From positions 71,008 through 135,007 of the forward strand of contig JAEZJG010000007.1 in the NCBI GenBank assembly GCA_023415795.1: DNA of 64,000 nt. Direction: 5' to 3'. Under the pieces are notes generated by a model. That model was not told the origin of the DNA. It did not search any database and saw only the letters and a list, made by a program, of their open reading frames with translations. The DNA is from Bacillota bacterium. GTDB lineage: Bacteria; Bacillota; Clostridia; Christensenellales; SZUA-584. This document shows positions 16,334-25,574 of this stretch, piece after piece. A program made the position numbers and the translations under genes. Position 1 is the stretch's first letter, and each line of letters opens with the position of its first letter.

Positions 16334-17011
16334 CTATTCGCAGAATATGTGCTCGCCGATCGTTACAATCACCGGCCTTGATCTCATCCATTTGTTGCTC
16401 GTTTTCGCCGGAGCGTAATAGAACACGGCTCCTCCCGACGGATCCCAACCGTTCATTGCATCGCGCGCGGCGTCGAGAGACTGCTGGTTGGGCGTCAGAT
16501 TGATCTGCCCGTCGTCTACCACCGAGAACGCGCCCGACTGATAGATTACCTTTGCGATGCTGTTCGGGAAACGTGAATCTTCCACGCGGTTGAGTACAAC
16601 GGCTGCCACTGCCACCATTCCCTTGTATGGCTCGCCGCGGGCCTCGCCGTATACCAGACGCGCCAGCAGGTAAACATCGTTGTTGTTGCCTGACGAATTT
16701 GAGCCCCCGCCGCCGCCGCTGGAAGGCGCGTTTACGCCCAACTTCTCTGCCGTTTGTGCGCCCACAATGCCATCTGCCGTTATGCCGTGCTTTTTCTGAA
16801 ACCAGACCACGGCAGTGCGTGTGGCTTCGCCGTATTTGCCGTCTACCGCGCCGGTATAATAGCCCCAATCCTTGAGCCTTTGCTGTATCTCCTTTACCTC
16901 GTTGCCGCTGGAACCCACCTTATAGGAGGCGGCCGGTGTTGCTTCACAGCCAAAAAGCAAAACCGCCAGCAATACAAGCAGCATCGCAAGCGGTTTCTTG
17001 AGTCTTTCCAT
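16334..17011 (-). CDS. sleB: Spore cortex-lytic enzyme SleB
   Basis: SleB hydrolyses cortex peptidoglycan containing muramic-delta-lactam during germination. The 225-residue precursor starts with a hydrophobic signal region ending in LLFGC, which could be a lipobox. A peptidoglycan-binding domain follows (about 32-90: VKEIQQRLKDWGYYTGAVDG, then GEATRTAVVWFQ). A Ser/Gly linker and a C-terminal hydrolase_2 catalytic domain (about 115-225) with LARLVYGEARGEPYKGMVAV complete it; the E in GEARGE is the expected catalytic acid. The ATG at 17011 is eight bases after GGAGG; an upstream TTG overlaps that site. Confidence 0.96.
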   Translation of the reverse strand: MERLKKPLAMLLVLLAVLLFGCEATPAASYKVGSSGNEVKEIQQRLKDWGYYTGAVDGKYGEATRTAVVWFQKKHGITADGIVGAQTAEKLGVNAPSSGGGGGSNSSGNNNDVYLLARLVYGEARGEPYKGMVAVAAVVLNRVEDSRFPNSIAKVIYQSGAFSVVDDGQINLTPNQQSLDAARDAMNGWDPSGGAVFYYAPAKTSNKWMRSRPVIVTIGEHIFCE

Positions 17012-17059
17012 CGATGTATCCTCCAAGCCATCACATTAATCTTGACGGCGGGATACGTA

Positions 17060-17587
17060 TTACTTAAACAAGCCGTCGAAGAATTCCGCGAAGAATGAGG
17101 TATATTCTGCCTCGTCCTCCTGGGTTTCCAGCTCTGAGATGCACAGCGGCGGGAACATGACGCACCACCAGTTTTGCCCCTTGCCGTCTCCCAGCACCAC
17201 GCGCAGTGCTTCGTAATCACCCTCAGGATAACGGACACCCTTGTATTCCTTATCCGGAAAGTGGCTGATACCCACCGTGGCTGTCGCTGTGTAGTCGAAT
17301 CCGTTTTTCTCCAGCGTATCATCTGCCGTCGCTATTATTATCTCAAGGTTGTCAGCGATATATTCTTGGGCTTCCTGCGCGTTATCGCACTTGAGTATGC
17401 CGTCTTTCGTCAATTGCAGCACAGCGTCGCGCACCTTCAGCTTTACCTGCTGATCCTCATCGCTGTCTGAATTGGCGATCACATGCAGCCGAAACGGTGC
17501 GGGTGTACACGCGCTGGCCAGCAGCACCGCCGCTGTCAGCAGCAGCACCACCGCCTTTTTCCAATGTACAGTCTTAAAACCCCTCAT
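17060..17587 (-). CDS. spoIIR: Stage II sporulation protein R
   Basis: SpoIIR is secreted by the forespore and triggers SpoIIGA processing of pro-sigma-E in the mother cell. The 175-residue protein has an N-terminal secretion helix (VVLLLTAAVLLASAC), then the family hallmark RLHVIANSDSDEDQQVKLKV and the C-terminal GQNWWCVMFPPLC. The start at 17587 follows AGGAA with five-base spacing; longer upstream starts lack a ribosome binding site. The gene is 48 bp upstream of sleB on the same strand, so three spore genes sit together. Confidence 0.95.
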   Translation of the reverse strand: MRGFKTVHWKKAVVLLLTAAVLLASACTPAPFRLHVIANSDSDEDQQVKLKVRDAVLQLTKDGILKCDNAQEAQEYIADNLEIIIATADDTLEKNGFDYTATATVGISHFPDKEYKGVRYPEGDYEALRVVLGDGKGQNWWCVMFPPLCISELETQEDEAEYTSFFAEFFDGLFK

Positions 17588-17703
17588 CTTGTTTCCTATC
17601 CTCGTGTCATTTGTCATATGCATATGCAGTGTTATTATAGCCACCTGTTTTGCTAACTATACATGGGCTGGCCAGATGGGTAATGCGTATGGTCAGGAGT
17701 CAA

Positions 17704-17729
17704 TAAAAAAGCCATTCGCGCGGAATGGC
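17704..17729 (-). terminator. Terminator of the glycosyltransferase unit
   Basis: On the minus strand GCCATTC pairs with GAATGGC (17711-17729) and is followed by TTTTTTATTG. Confidence 0.75.
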
Positions 17730-17750
17730 CGGGGCTTTCATAGCAATTGC

Positions 17751-19376
17751 TCAGTGGGGGTGGGTTTGCTTCTCGTTTGGGATAAGCTGAGGACCTGTTT
17801 TATTGAGGCGGGCTTCGCGGAACTCTATGACTTTTTGGCGGAAGAGGGACGATATACCGAGCGCACCCAGTATGGCAAACACCGGCAGCATGTGGTAGTG
17901 ATAGCGGTTTTGGTGCTCCAGCAGCATGTGCAAAATGGCGGTACCGACAAACAGCAGCACCATCGCCTGCGCCCCGCCCGGCTTTCTTTGCTTGAGCAGA
18001 CGTAAACCGTAAACCGCCGAAAAGAAAACGCCGAGCAGATAGAAATAATCGTTGCAGCTAGTTAGCCCGCTGATGAGCTTTTGCCTCTGGGGAGACAGCC
18101 CCCCCTGCTGCTCCAGAAAGAGCTTCGTCCATGTTTCGGCAAAATCGTCGTTTTTCCACAGCAGCGTATATTTTTCCGAAGCCAGATTCAGCACACCCGC
18201 CGGGTTGCTCAGTATGCGCGGCACCGCGACCTCTATGCTGGCCCGGTGCGCCGCTTCGGGCGAATTGGTTGCATGAAAAACCTCGGCGAAGAAGTCGGCA
18301 TCCTGCTGGTTCCACGTGCCCTTGGATTCCGTGTTCACGCCCACCATCAAGTTATACCCAAAGGACACCCCCGCGCCGGGCAGCTTATACGCAATAGTGC
18401 CGGATATTGATGCGGAGATGAGCTGGCTGAAGATCAAGAAGCTGGCGCAGATGACCAGCGACATAAACCAGCCTTGGCACGCGGCGCGGCTGAGCCTGCC
18501 GTTTAGCATCCGCTCGTTTTTGTCGAAACTTTTGCGGAACGGAAGGATGCAAAGCAGCACCGCAGCCAGCCAGATTATGGCGAGCGGGCGTATCGCGTTG
18601 GACAGCGCAATCAGCACGCCCAGCGTAAAGCACAAAAACATGGCGCTTTCGCGGTTTTCCAGCAGCACTGGATAATTGTAAAGATAGATGAAAAGCCGTA
18701 TGCTCAGCAGCAGCAGGCAGGTGAACACAGGCTCGGACGACAGTATGGCGCCGAAGAGTATTTGCGAGGGCCAAAAGGCTGCTGCCAACAGCGCGAGCAT
18801 TCCCGCCAGCCGCCCGCCGAGCGTCCGCGCGATGCGATAGGTCAGATAAACACTAAAAAGGCTGAACGCCGCGTTGAGATAAAGCCCGGCGGTAACCGAT
18901 GGCCCCGTGATGGCAAAGAGCAGCGACAGCACAAAAGGGAAGCCGATGACATGGGGGAATTCCGCAATGTAGCCGCTGTAGCCTGAGGCGGACAGCGTTC
19001 CCTCAGACAGCAGCTTTGCCACCTGATAATATGTTTCGAAGTCGGAGGACGGCGCGATGGGCAGCTGAGTGATCACCCAGATACGCAGCACGGCGCTGAC
19101 CATCAGCACTGCACCCATGGCAATACGTTCTGCGAGCATCAGCTTGCGCTCGCCTTCCGGCTTTAGGGGCAGCAGCGTGGTTCTTGCCGCCAGCCGTGAG
19201 GCGCATTGCACCACGATCAGCGCAGCCGCGAGCAGAAGTATTATTCCGCCGTACCAGATGAAAGGATACGACTTTCCGACAGCCATATCCGCAATGATCG
19301 AAAACAGCGCATACGCCAGCAGTATTTCGCAGCATACAATGGCAAAGCTGGTAAACCAGTTTCTTTTGACCGACAT
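17751..19376 (-). CDS. GT-C fold membrane glycosyltransferase (family 39/PMT-like)
   Basis: This 541-residue protein has about ten to twelve hydrophobic helices. The acidic motif PIAPSSDFETYY in the first extracytoplasmic loop (about 110-121) is the usual catalytic/metal site of lipid-linked-sugar GT-C enzymes. The rest of the N-terminal half (EFPHVIGFPFVLSLLFAI and ARTLGGRLAGMLALLAAAFW) matches PMT_2-type proteins. It should transfer a sugar from a polyprenyl-phosphate donor outside the membrane. It is 20 bp downstream of the NfrB-like gene, so the two may build one glycan. Donor and acceptor are unknown. Confidence 0.8.
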   Translation of the reverse strand: MSVKRNWFTSFAIVCCEILLAYALFSIIADMAVGKSYPFIWYGGIILLLAAALIVVQCASRLAARTTLLPLKPEGERKLMLAERIAMGAVLMVSAVLRIWVITQLPIAPSSDFETYYQVAKLLSEGTLSASGYSGYIAEFPHVIGFPFVLSLLFAITGPSVTAGLYLNAAFSLFSVYLTYRIARTLGGRLAGMLALLAAAFWPSQILFGAILSSEPVFTCLLLLSIRLFIYLYNYPVLLENRESAMFLCFTLGVLIALSNAIRPLAIIWLAAVLLCILPFRKSFDKNERMLNGRLSRAACQGWFMSLVICASFLIFSQLISASISGTIAYKLPGAGVSFGYNLMVGVNTESKGTWNQQDADFFAEVFHATNSPEAAHRASIEVAVPRILSNPAGVLNLASEKYTLLWKNDDFAETWTKLFLEQQGGLSPQRQKLISGLTSCNDYFYLLGVFFSAVYGLRLLKQRKPGGAQAMVLLFVGTAILHMLLEHQNRYHYHMLPVFAILGALGISSLFRQKVIEFREARLNKTGPQLIPNEKQTHPH

Positions 19377-19396
19377 CTCCCCGTCTCCCCGCAGCG

Positions 19397-21451
19397 TTAT
19401 ATATTCATAAAGCTATTCTGTGTTGCTGAGAAATCTTTACTCTGCGCCGGATTATTCGTTTTGATACCGGTGCGGCGTGTGCCTGTCAGACCCATGTATC
19501 CCAAAATGTCCGAGCAATAAGCGTGGTTGTCTAGCGCCAGCACGGCCTGCTCCCACGTGATTGAACCGCTGCTTAAATAGCCGCCTACCTGTTGGTATGG
19601 CACAGAAGCCGCGCGGCTTTGGCTGTTAAGCGCACCGATGATGCTGCTTTTTGTTGCATAAACGAAGCGAACGTTTTTATCAGGAAGCCCCAGCGCTCTT
19701 GTGATCTTCGCTTCATCGGTGCTTTCAGCCTTGGCGAAAACATAGCCTTCCTGCATTTTCAGCAGCGGGTATATCAGCAGCTTTTCCAACAGCGTGCGAT
19801 TAAAGCCTGCGGCAAGGTCTGCCTCAAAGGCGGCGATGTTGCTGATGCATAGACCATGCTGAACGTTGGCGAGGGCTTCGGTGAGCTGCTGATCTGTCAC
19901 CATGCCCCGCTGCCGCAGCACCTCGCCGAGACGCAAATCGTGATCCCGGCTTATTTGAAGCGCGTCGCTGAGCGTGCTGACATCGATATACTGCTTCTCC
20001 AGCAGCACATCGCCAAGGTTGCGGTAATAGCGGTAGAGCACCTGTTTGTCAAGGAAGGTATGATCCGTCTTGCTCCATGCGACCTTACCCTTCTTTTTCT
20101 TTGTCGTTGTGCCCTTGAAGTAAAGCTTCCACGCCTTGAACGTTGCGGTCATATTAATGATGTTGCCCCACACCAGCCGCACCGGCATCAGCGGCGGCAG
20201 CAGACAAGACACCGCCATGCTTTTGAAGCCGTAGAAGTTAGTGATGGATACCGCGCGCATCAGCTGGCGGAACACCATCATGAAGGTGAGGAATACACAC
20301 AGCGTGTATGACAGCGTTCCCTTGGGATACATGACGGGGATATCCAAAAACAGTGATACGATAAAGTAGATAAAGACCATGTAGCCGGGCAGCACCACGA
20401 GGTTGCTGAGCTTGGCTTTGAGATCCTTATACAGGGAATACCGGCCAGCGAAGCCCATGCGGCTGGATCGGAACATCTCCGTGGTTTTCGCAGACTGCAT
20501 CGTGATGCCGTATATCCAGCGCGTTTTCTGACGCACCGCCGTTTTAAATGTAAAGGGGAAGAAGCTTCGTGTTGCCACATAGTCCCACCGGACGGTATGG
20601 TTATCCATCAGGCGCGGGACCTTTTCCAGCACGAAATGTGTATTAAAGCCCTTTTCCGCCAGTGTCAGCGACAGCTTATAATCCTCTGTCAGGCTGTCTT
20701 CCGGGCAGATCGGCTCGTTGCCAAAGGAGTCGATGATCGCGTGGGAAATCACGTAGCCTGTGCCGGCCGAGGGCACAACGGCGCTCATCGCCTCGCGCGA
20801 GCCCAAGGTGCGGTAGTGGTTTTCCGCAAATTCGTCGGCGTACGTTCCTAGCGTCATGTTGCGAAAAACATTGCGCAGTTTAGGCAGTCTTTGCAGCGGT
20901 ATCACGGGAAACTGGAGCAGATCGTATGACTCCAGCAGATAGTTGGTCAGCTTGAGCTCGTACGGATGCACCACATCCTCAGAATCGTGTATTGTTATGG
21001 AAGCGAACCGCCAGCGGCGTTCGTTCTCGTAGCCTTTGATGTACCGAATGATGCTGTTGATGTTGTCGGCCTTGCAGGTGGGGCCCGGCTTTTCGTTTAC
21101 CACCATATGCACGTTTTCATATTGCTTCTCCAGCGCGCGAACAACGCTTATGGTTTTCTCGTCGTTGGGGTAAACGCCGATGAAAATATGGTACATCGAC
21201 GCTGGGTATTGGATGGATGCCACCATATTATCGATCACCGCTTGCAGCACATTATCCTCGTGCCAGGCTGCGATCGCCACTGCCAGCAGCTTGGGCGGCC
21301 CTGAATCGAGCCGCTCTATGGGCAGCCTGCCGGACACACCGCGCCTGATTTTGCGTACGATGTTGAGTATATCCCAAATTAAATCGTCGATGCTGAAAAA
21401 AATAAAGCTCAGCGCCACGATGAAGCCTATGCTTTGTATTGTGTGGTCCAT
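19397..21451 (-). CDS. NfrB-like membrane glycosyltransferase with C-terminal tandem MshEN motifs
   Basis: The 684-residue protein has an N-terminal helix and a GT2 catalytic domain with AVAIAAWHEDNVL, the acidic HDSEDVVHP (about 155-163), EDSLTEDYKLSL (about 251-262) and the RQKTRW motif (about 307-312). Further membrane helices lie at about 350-430. The cytoplasmic tail contains two MshEN-type motifs, NLGDVLLEKQYI (about 478) and RLGEVLRQRGMVTDQQLTEAL (about 507). Domain order matches E. coli NfrB, the phage N4 receptor partner. The MshEN family binds cyclic di-GMP, so this enzyme is probably switched by that messenger. The ATG at 21451 follows GGGTG by six bases. Confidence 0.85.
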   Translation of the reverse strand: MDHTIQSIGFIVALSFIFFSIDDLIWDILNIVRKIRRGVSGRLPIERLDSGPPKLLAVAIAAWHEDNVLQAVIDNMVASIQYPASMYHIFIGVYPNDEKTISVVRALEKQYENVHMVVNEKPGPTCKADNINSIIRYIKGYENERRWRFASITIHDSEDVVHPYELKLTNYLLESYDLLQFPVIPLQRLPKLRNVFRNMTLGTYADEFAENHYRTLGSREAMSAVVPSAGTGYVISHAIIDSFGNEPICPEDSLTEDYKLSLTLAEKGFNTHFVLEKVPRLMDNHTVRWDYVATRSFFPFTFKTAVRQKTRWIYGITMQSAKTTEMFRSSRMGFAGRYSLYKDLKAKLSNLVVLPGYMVFIYFIVSLFLDIPVMYPKGTLSYTLCVFLTFMMVFRQLMRAVSITNFYGFKSMAVSCLLPPLMPVRLVWGNIINMTATFKAWKLYFKGTTTKKKKGKVAWSKTDHTFLDKQVLYRYYRNLGDVLLEKQYIDVSTLSDALQISRDHDLRLGEVLRQRGMVTDQQLTEALANVQHGLCISNIAAFEADLAAGFNRTLLEKLLIYPLLKMQEGYVFAKAESTDEAKITRALGLPDKNVRFVYATKSSIIGALNSQSRAASVPYQQVGGYLSSGSITWEQAVLALDNHAYCSDILGYMGLTGTRRTGIKTNNPAQSKDFSATQNSFMNI

Positions 21452-21663
21452 ATTTATCACCCGATCACTTTTATAAGGACGCGGACGGCGGCAAAAAGGC
21501 GTATAGAATGCGGTTTTGATCGCTGTCACTAAAACAATGATAGCACATGCGCATCATTCACTGTCAACAGCTACCGATGATATCGTGACAAGTAAGTATA
21601 ACCAAATGAAGACATCTTTACCGCTTGCATTATGGGTTTGTACTCGTAACGCAAAACAGACAT

Positions 21664-21697
21664 AGAAAAAGCTCTTCGCCGAAGAGGCAAAGAGCCT
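21664..21697 (-). terminator. Terminator of the lipoprotein gene
   Basis: On the minus strand GCTCTT pairs with AAGAGC (21671-21695) around an inner GCCTCTTCGGC hairpin and ends in CTTTTTC. Confidence 0.75.
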
Positions 21698-21714
21698 TTG
21701 TGGTTAACCAGTCC

Positions 21715-22263
21715 TTATTCGTTTATCTTTAAACTCTGTACGATATTGCGAAGCAGCTCCAGCTGAGACTCTGAAGGCTTGAATATTTTGCCCATCACCT
21801 TGTCCTGAGAGTAGTACGCATCTACCTCTATCACACCGTACGGCGTATCGATGATGTATTCATAGCCATGGAAATCCGCTTCATTTTCTTCCTCGTCAAG
21901 GTCTACCATGTTGTACTCAAAGCGGCGTGCGTTATAGTCTGCCACCTGCTCCTCCTGAACCTCGCCGATGATGTTGTCTCCATAGTATTCGGTTAAATAG
22001 CTAATTGCATCGTCCGCGGGATAATCGTACACCGTGTTGTCGTAGAAATAAACCGATGCGTGTGCGCCCTCATCGTTGGTCATTTGCAGCACCAGCCCCT
22101 CTTGATCCTGCTTGTTGTTGTAATCCCAGCTGTCCGGTACGCTGAACGTAAAATTACCGTCCGATGAGTCCAGCGTTTTTGTCAGCTTCTCAGCAGACTC
22201 GCAAGCTGTCAGCATAACGGCTAGTGCAACCATCACCGCAATCAGCCAAATCCTTTTCCCCAT
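21715..22263 (-). CDS. Predicted lipoprotein of unknown function
   Basis: The 182-residue precursor has a classical lipoprotein signal with lipobox LTAC (Cys at about 21). The mature part starts with a beta-rich segment NFTFSVPDSW reminiscent of PsbP/DUF1795-type domains. An acidic stretch (VDLDEEENEADF) is followed by YIIDTPYGVIEVDAYYSQ. A surface-exposed binding or sensory role is possible but unproven. GGAGG precedes the ATG by five bases. It is monocistronic with its own terminator. Confidence 0.75.
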   Translation of the reverse strand: MGKRIWLIAVMVALAVMLTACESAEKLTKTLDSSDGNFTFSVPDSWDYNNKQDQEGLVLQMTNDEGAHASVYFYDNTVYDYPADDAISYLTEYYGDNIIGEVQEEQVADYNARRFEYNMVDLDEEENEADFHGYEYIIDTPYGVIEVDAYYSQDKVMGKIFKPSESQLELLRNIVQSLKINE

Positions 22264-22404
22264 TTAGTCCTCCAAAATTGATAAACATTATTTTTTATTT
22301 CTACTAATATAACGCAGAAATACAATGTTGTCATTGACTATATGTGTTAAGTGCTCCGCTATTTTTATGATGCGTTAAAAAGCCTTTCAGCCGCATATAT
22401 GCCG

Positions 22405-22434
22405 TTGTTGTGCTGACAGAATATGTGATACAAT
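22405..22434 (+). promoter_or_regulatory. Candidate promoter of the MoxR/VWA operon
   Basis: TTGTTG (22405-22410), an 18-bp spacer and TACAAT (22429-22434) lie about 45 bp upstream of the operon's first start codon. Confidence 0.45.
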
Positions 22435-22480
22435 ATTCCATCATAAACCATGCATAATATGGGAAAGGGCGCGTTGCCGT

Positions 22481-23554
22481 ATGAGAATCAGCGAAGCCAA
22501 ACAGTGCATTATCGAACTGTACAAGAATACCGACAGCGTGATCGCGCTGGTCAGCGAGCGCGGCGTGGGCAAAACCTCGGCGTTTGCGCAATGCGCGAAA
22601 GAGCTTTCTATCGGCTATATGGGGCTGTATGCCGCGGCGATGGAGGGACCGGACTTTATGGGACTGCCGGATAAGGACAGGGAAAAGGGCATTACACGCT
22701 ATCTTGCGCCGCAGTTTCTGCCCACGCAAACGGCAGTGGACGAGGGCTTGTTTCCGCAAAGCGGGCTGCTGGTGCTGGAGGAGATCAACCGCGTGCCCAC
22801 CGACACCGTTTCGGTGCTGTATCCGTTGCTTCTGGAGCGCAAGATCAACGGGCACTGTCTGGCCCCCGGCTGGAAGATCGGCGTGACAATGAACCCCGAT
22901 ACGCTCAATTACGCGGTCAATTCGCTGGACGACGCGATGCTGGACCGCTTTGTGACTGTGGAGGTGACGGCAAATCTGGCAGATTACGTTGCCTATTCGC
23001 TGCAAAACAACCCCTGTGACGATGTGCTGGCCTACCTCACCGCCTGCCCGGACATGCTGCTGCGTGTCAAAAAGGCGGCGGACAGCACCGCCACTGCTAA
23101 ATCGCCCACGCCGCGCGGATGGACGCGGGTGCAGCAACTGCTGAACGGCTGCGCTTTGCCGGATAAGCTGATGCAGGAGCTGGTCTGCGGTGTGCTGGGC
23201 CCCGAAGCCGCCGCGTCGTTTTTCGGCTACCTCAAAAACCGAGAGTATACCATACCCTCTGCCGCCGTGCTGCTGACCGGTTTTGAGCAGGTGCGCCCGC
23301 AGTTTGAAAAACTGGTGCAGGGCAGCCGGTTCGATCTGCTGAGCCTCGTGATGAAAAAAACCGTATTTTTACTGGACAGCAGCGACGCGCACTGCGCCAA
23401 CGTTGACGCGATGCTGGGAAGCTTGCCGGAGGAATTTCAGCTGCTGTTTTTCAAAACGCTGGCGACCGACAGACCGGAGCTGTTTTTGGATATCGCGCAG
23501 AAGACCGCTGTGTTCGCAGCGCTATCCGATCAGATGCTTGAGCTGCTGGCTTGA
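22481..23554 (+). CDS. MoxR-type AAA+ ATPase
   Basis: The 357-residue protein has a Walker A motif in SERGVGKTS (25-33), a Walker B motif in LLVLEEINR (about 96-104) and a sensor-type segment KIGVTMNPDT. An arginine-bearing LDDAMLDRF (about 150) follows, as in the MoxR/AAA_5 group. MoxR ATPases act as chaperones that remodel partners, commonly with VWA-domain proteins. The next gene, 32 bp downstream, encodes just such a partner. The ribosome binding site (AAGGG) is weakly spaced, so the exact start is less certain. Confidence 0.85.
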   Translation: MRISEAKQCIIELYKNTDSVIALVSERGVGKTSAFAQCAKELSIGYMGLYAAAMEGPDFMGLPDKDREKGITRYLAPQFLPTQTAVDEGLFPQSGLLVLEEINRVPTDTVSVLYPLLLERKINGHCLAPGWKIGVTMNPDTLNYAVNSLDDAMLDRFVTVEVTANLADYVAYSLQNNPCDDVLAYLTACPDMLLRVKKAADSTATAKSPTPRGWTRVQQLLNGCALPDKLMQELVCGVLGPEAAASFFGYLKNREYTIPSAAVLLTGFEQVRPQFEKLVQGSRFDLLSLVMKKTVFLLDSSDAHCANVDAMLGSLPEEFQLLFFKTLATDRPELFLDIAQKTAVFAALSDQMLELLA

Positions 23555-23586
23555 ACTAAACATAAATTGGGGAGAGGGGGGAGACC

Positions 23587-24717
23587 ATGCGTATACAGCA
23601 GGCCGTCATGAAGCTGCTGCTGAGCCAGCCGTTTTACGGTGCACTGGCCAGCGCCATTTCGCTACAAGAAAGCAAAGCGGGGCGGCGGATGGAGATGACG
23701 CTGTTCCCCGACCCTTTGCTTCGATACAACAAGCAATGGTTTGAGAGCCTGACGGAGGCACAGGCCATTGGCGCGCTGCTGCATGAGCTGCTGCATCTGG
23801 TGCTGCTGCACGCGCTGCGCCGCGGCGACCGCGACCCGTTGCTGTGGGCAGTGTGTGCCGACATGGCGGTGAACAGCCATCTGCCGCTTGACATGCTGAC
23901 ACCCGAAGCGGTGACGACGGAGAAAATAAGCCGCGAGCTGCACCACGCTTTGGAACCGCAACGAAGCGCCGAGCATTATTACGCACAGATATCGCGACTG
24001 GTGGACGGTGAGTTTAGCCTGCTGCAGCGCGAGGGCTTCGCATCGATACTGTGCAGCGGCGGCAGCCTGATGGAAGCGGAGCTGCTGTCGGACGAGGACA
24101 CGCCGCAGATGAACGAGCAGGCATTGAAGAGCAAGCTGCGCGATTTGATTGACGAAGCGCGGCCGGGCGGCGGTTTGCCGCAGGCGATAGCGGGGGAGTT
24201 GGAGAACGTATTTGCGCAGCCGCGCATCGATTGGAAGACGATGTTCAAGCGCTTTTTGACGGGTCGGGGACGCACGGAGTCCCGCGCGACGTATAAGCGC
24301 GAATCGCGCCGGTTCGACAGCTATCCCGGCAGCAAGCGCAGCGTGGGGCTGCGTGTGCTGATCGCGCTGGACGAGAGCGGCTCGATATCCGGCGACCAGC
24401 TGCAGACCTTTTTCACAGAGCTGATGGCGGTGAACCGCATTACCAACGCGCAGATACTGGTGACGGAGTTTGATACCGAGTGTACCAAGCCGCTGCCCGC
24501 TGCCGAATATAAGAAGACGCGCGAGCGCAAAAAGAGCGGCGGTACGGATTTTCGCCCCGTGTTTGCGCTGGCTGACAGTTTGAAGATACCGCAGGTGGTG
24601 ATATTTACGGACGGTGAAGGCACCGCGCCTGAGCGCGTCAGCCAGAAGGTGCTGTGGGTGCTCACCAAGAGCGGCAAACAGCCCGCCCCCTACGGCAGCA
24701 ACGCAACATTCGATTAA
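23587..24717 (+). CDS. DUF2201-type putative metallopeptidase with VWA-like domain
   Basis: The 376-residue protein joins two modules. The N-terminal half has a zincin signature HELLH (66-70), followed by LLHALRRGDRDPLLWAVCADMAVN, which looks like the family's downstream ligand helix. The C-terminal VWA-like domain (about 253-370) has a metal-site motif DESGS (262-266), GGTDFRP and FTDGEG. This is the typical partner of MoxR ATPases. A GGAGAGGGGGGAGA ribosome binding site precedes the ATG. Whether the zincin site is active is not known. Confidence 0.85.
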   Translation: MRIQQAVMKLLLSQPFYGALASAISLQESKAGRRMEMTLFPDPLLRYNKQWFESLTEAQAIGALLHELLHLVLLHALRRGDRDPLLWAVCADMAVNSHLPLDMLTPEAVTTEKISRELHHALEPQRSAEHYYAQISRLVDGEFSLLQREGFASILCSGGSLMEAELLSDEDTPQMNEQALKSKLRDLIDEARPGGGLPQAIAGELENVFAQPRIDWKTMFKRFLTGRGRTESRATYKRESRRFDSYPGSKRSVGLRVLIALDESGSISGDQLQTFFTELMAVNRITNAQILVTEFDTECTKPLPAAEYKKTRERKKSGGTDFRPVFALADSLKIPQVVIFTDGEGTAPERVSQKVLWVLTKSGKQPAPYGSNATFD

Positions 24718-24735
24718 CGGAGTGAATTAACGAAT

Positions 24736-25113
24736 ATGAGCGAAGTACTGGAATATTATCTGACAGGCGGTAACATACGGCTGGGCAAGAACGAAGCGGC
24801 GCTGGAGCTGCTGCGGAAGGACAGCATACTGCGCGCGCTGCTGGGCTATACCGCAGGCGAGCTGAAGGCTCTGGCCTCTAGCAACGCGCACATCAGCAAA
24901 GCGGATGATTATGTGTGCTTTGACTATACTGGCATACAGGAGCGCCAGCTTGGCGGCGACCCGGCGGAGCTGCTTAAGGAGCTCAAAGCCCGCTACGGAC
25001 GCGCCGTGAGCGGAGAGCTGTTTTTCCGCATCGTGTATACCACGTTCGGTCATGTTTTCTACAGTCAGGCGAGCTTGGACGGGGATGAGGTGGATTTGAG
25101 CGGCGGCGAGTAA
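24736..25113 (+). CDS. Unknown protein, third gene of the MoxR/VWA operon
   Basis: This 125-residue soluble protein is not recognised. It has an N-terminal amphipathic region (EVLEYYLTGGNIRLGKNEAA), a helical segment ELLRKDSILRALLGYTAGEL, and a C-terminal alpha/beta part with ELLKELKARYGRAVSGELFF. It is 18 bp after the VWA gene with compatible codon use, which supports a real gene and joint function. It could be a substrate, adaptor or regulator of the ATPase pair. Confidence 0.65.
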   Translation: MSEVLEYYLTGGNIRLGKNEAALELLRKDSILRALLGYTAGELKALASSNAHISKADDYVCFDYTGIQERQLGGDPAELLKELKARYGRAVSGELFFRIVYTTFGHVFYSQASLDGDEVDLSGGE

Positions 25114-25132
25114 ACCGTGCGAATCGCCCTGC

Positions 25133-25486
25133 TCAGCCGTTAATGATCTCAACAGCGATTCCGCCGGCGGGGATGTCCGTTTTGGGGATGACGATGATGG
25201 CGTAATAGGCGCAGATGGCTTCGGCGTAAGCTCTGTCCGGCGTAGAGGTATACCGTATCTGAATGCTGCCACCGATACCCGATGTCAGCTCGGCAGACTC
25301 AAGGCTGTACTCTTCCTCATACGTGATCACATTGGCCGTGAACGTTACCAGTATCACCGTTTCGTTCTCGTAATCCGCGTTTATTGCTTGTGTCACGGCG
25401 TCGAAGCCGTCCAGCAGGGCAGCTTCCTCCTCACTGTTGCCCAGCACAAATACATGCGTCCCTTCGCCCGCCTGCTGCGGATGCCC
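25133..25486 (-). pseudogene. C-terminal part of a lipoprotein gene split by an insertion
   Basis: The open frame continues upstream of the apparent GTG start at 25447 into HPQQAGEGTHVF and then meets the AT-rich insertion at about 25487. The N-terminal part of the same gene lies on the other side (26227-26299). The product would be a 140-residue lipoprotein whose mature part has LGNSEEEAALLDGF, an acidic beta-rich middle and IVIPKTDIPAGGIAVEI. No family is recognised. The GTG at 25447 could in theory yield a signal-less fragment, but no ribosome binding site supports it. Confidence 0.75.
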
Positions 25487-25574
25487 GTAAATACAATTGA
25501 TATTAAACCAACTGAATAAATAATCGAGATAAATATCTTATTGTCGCTATCGTCTAGCCTATCCCGAAATTCTT

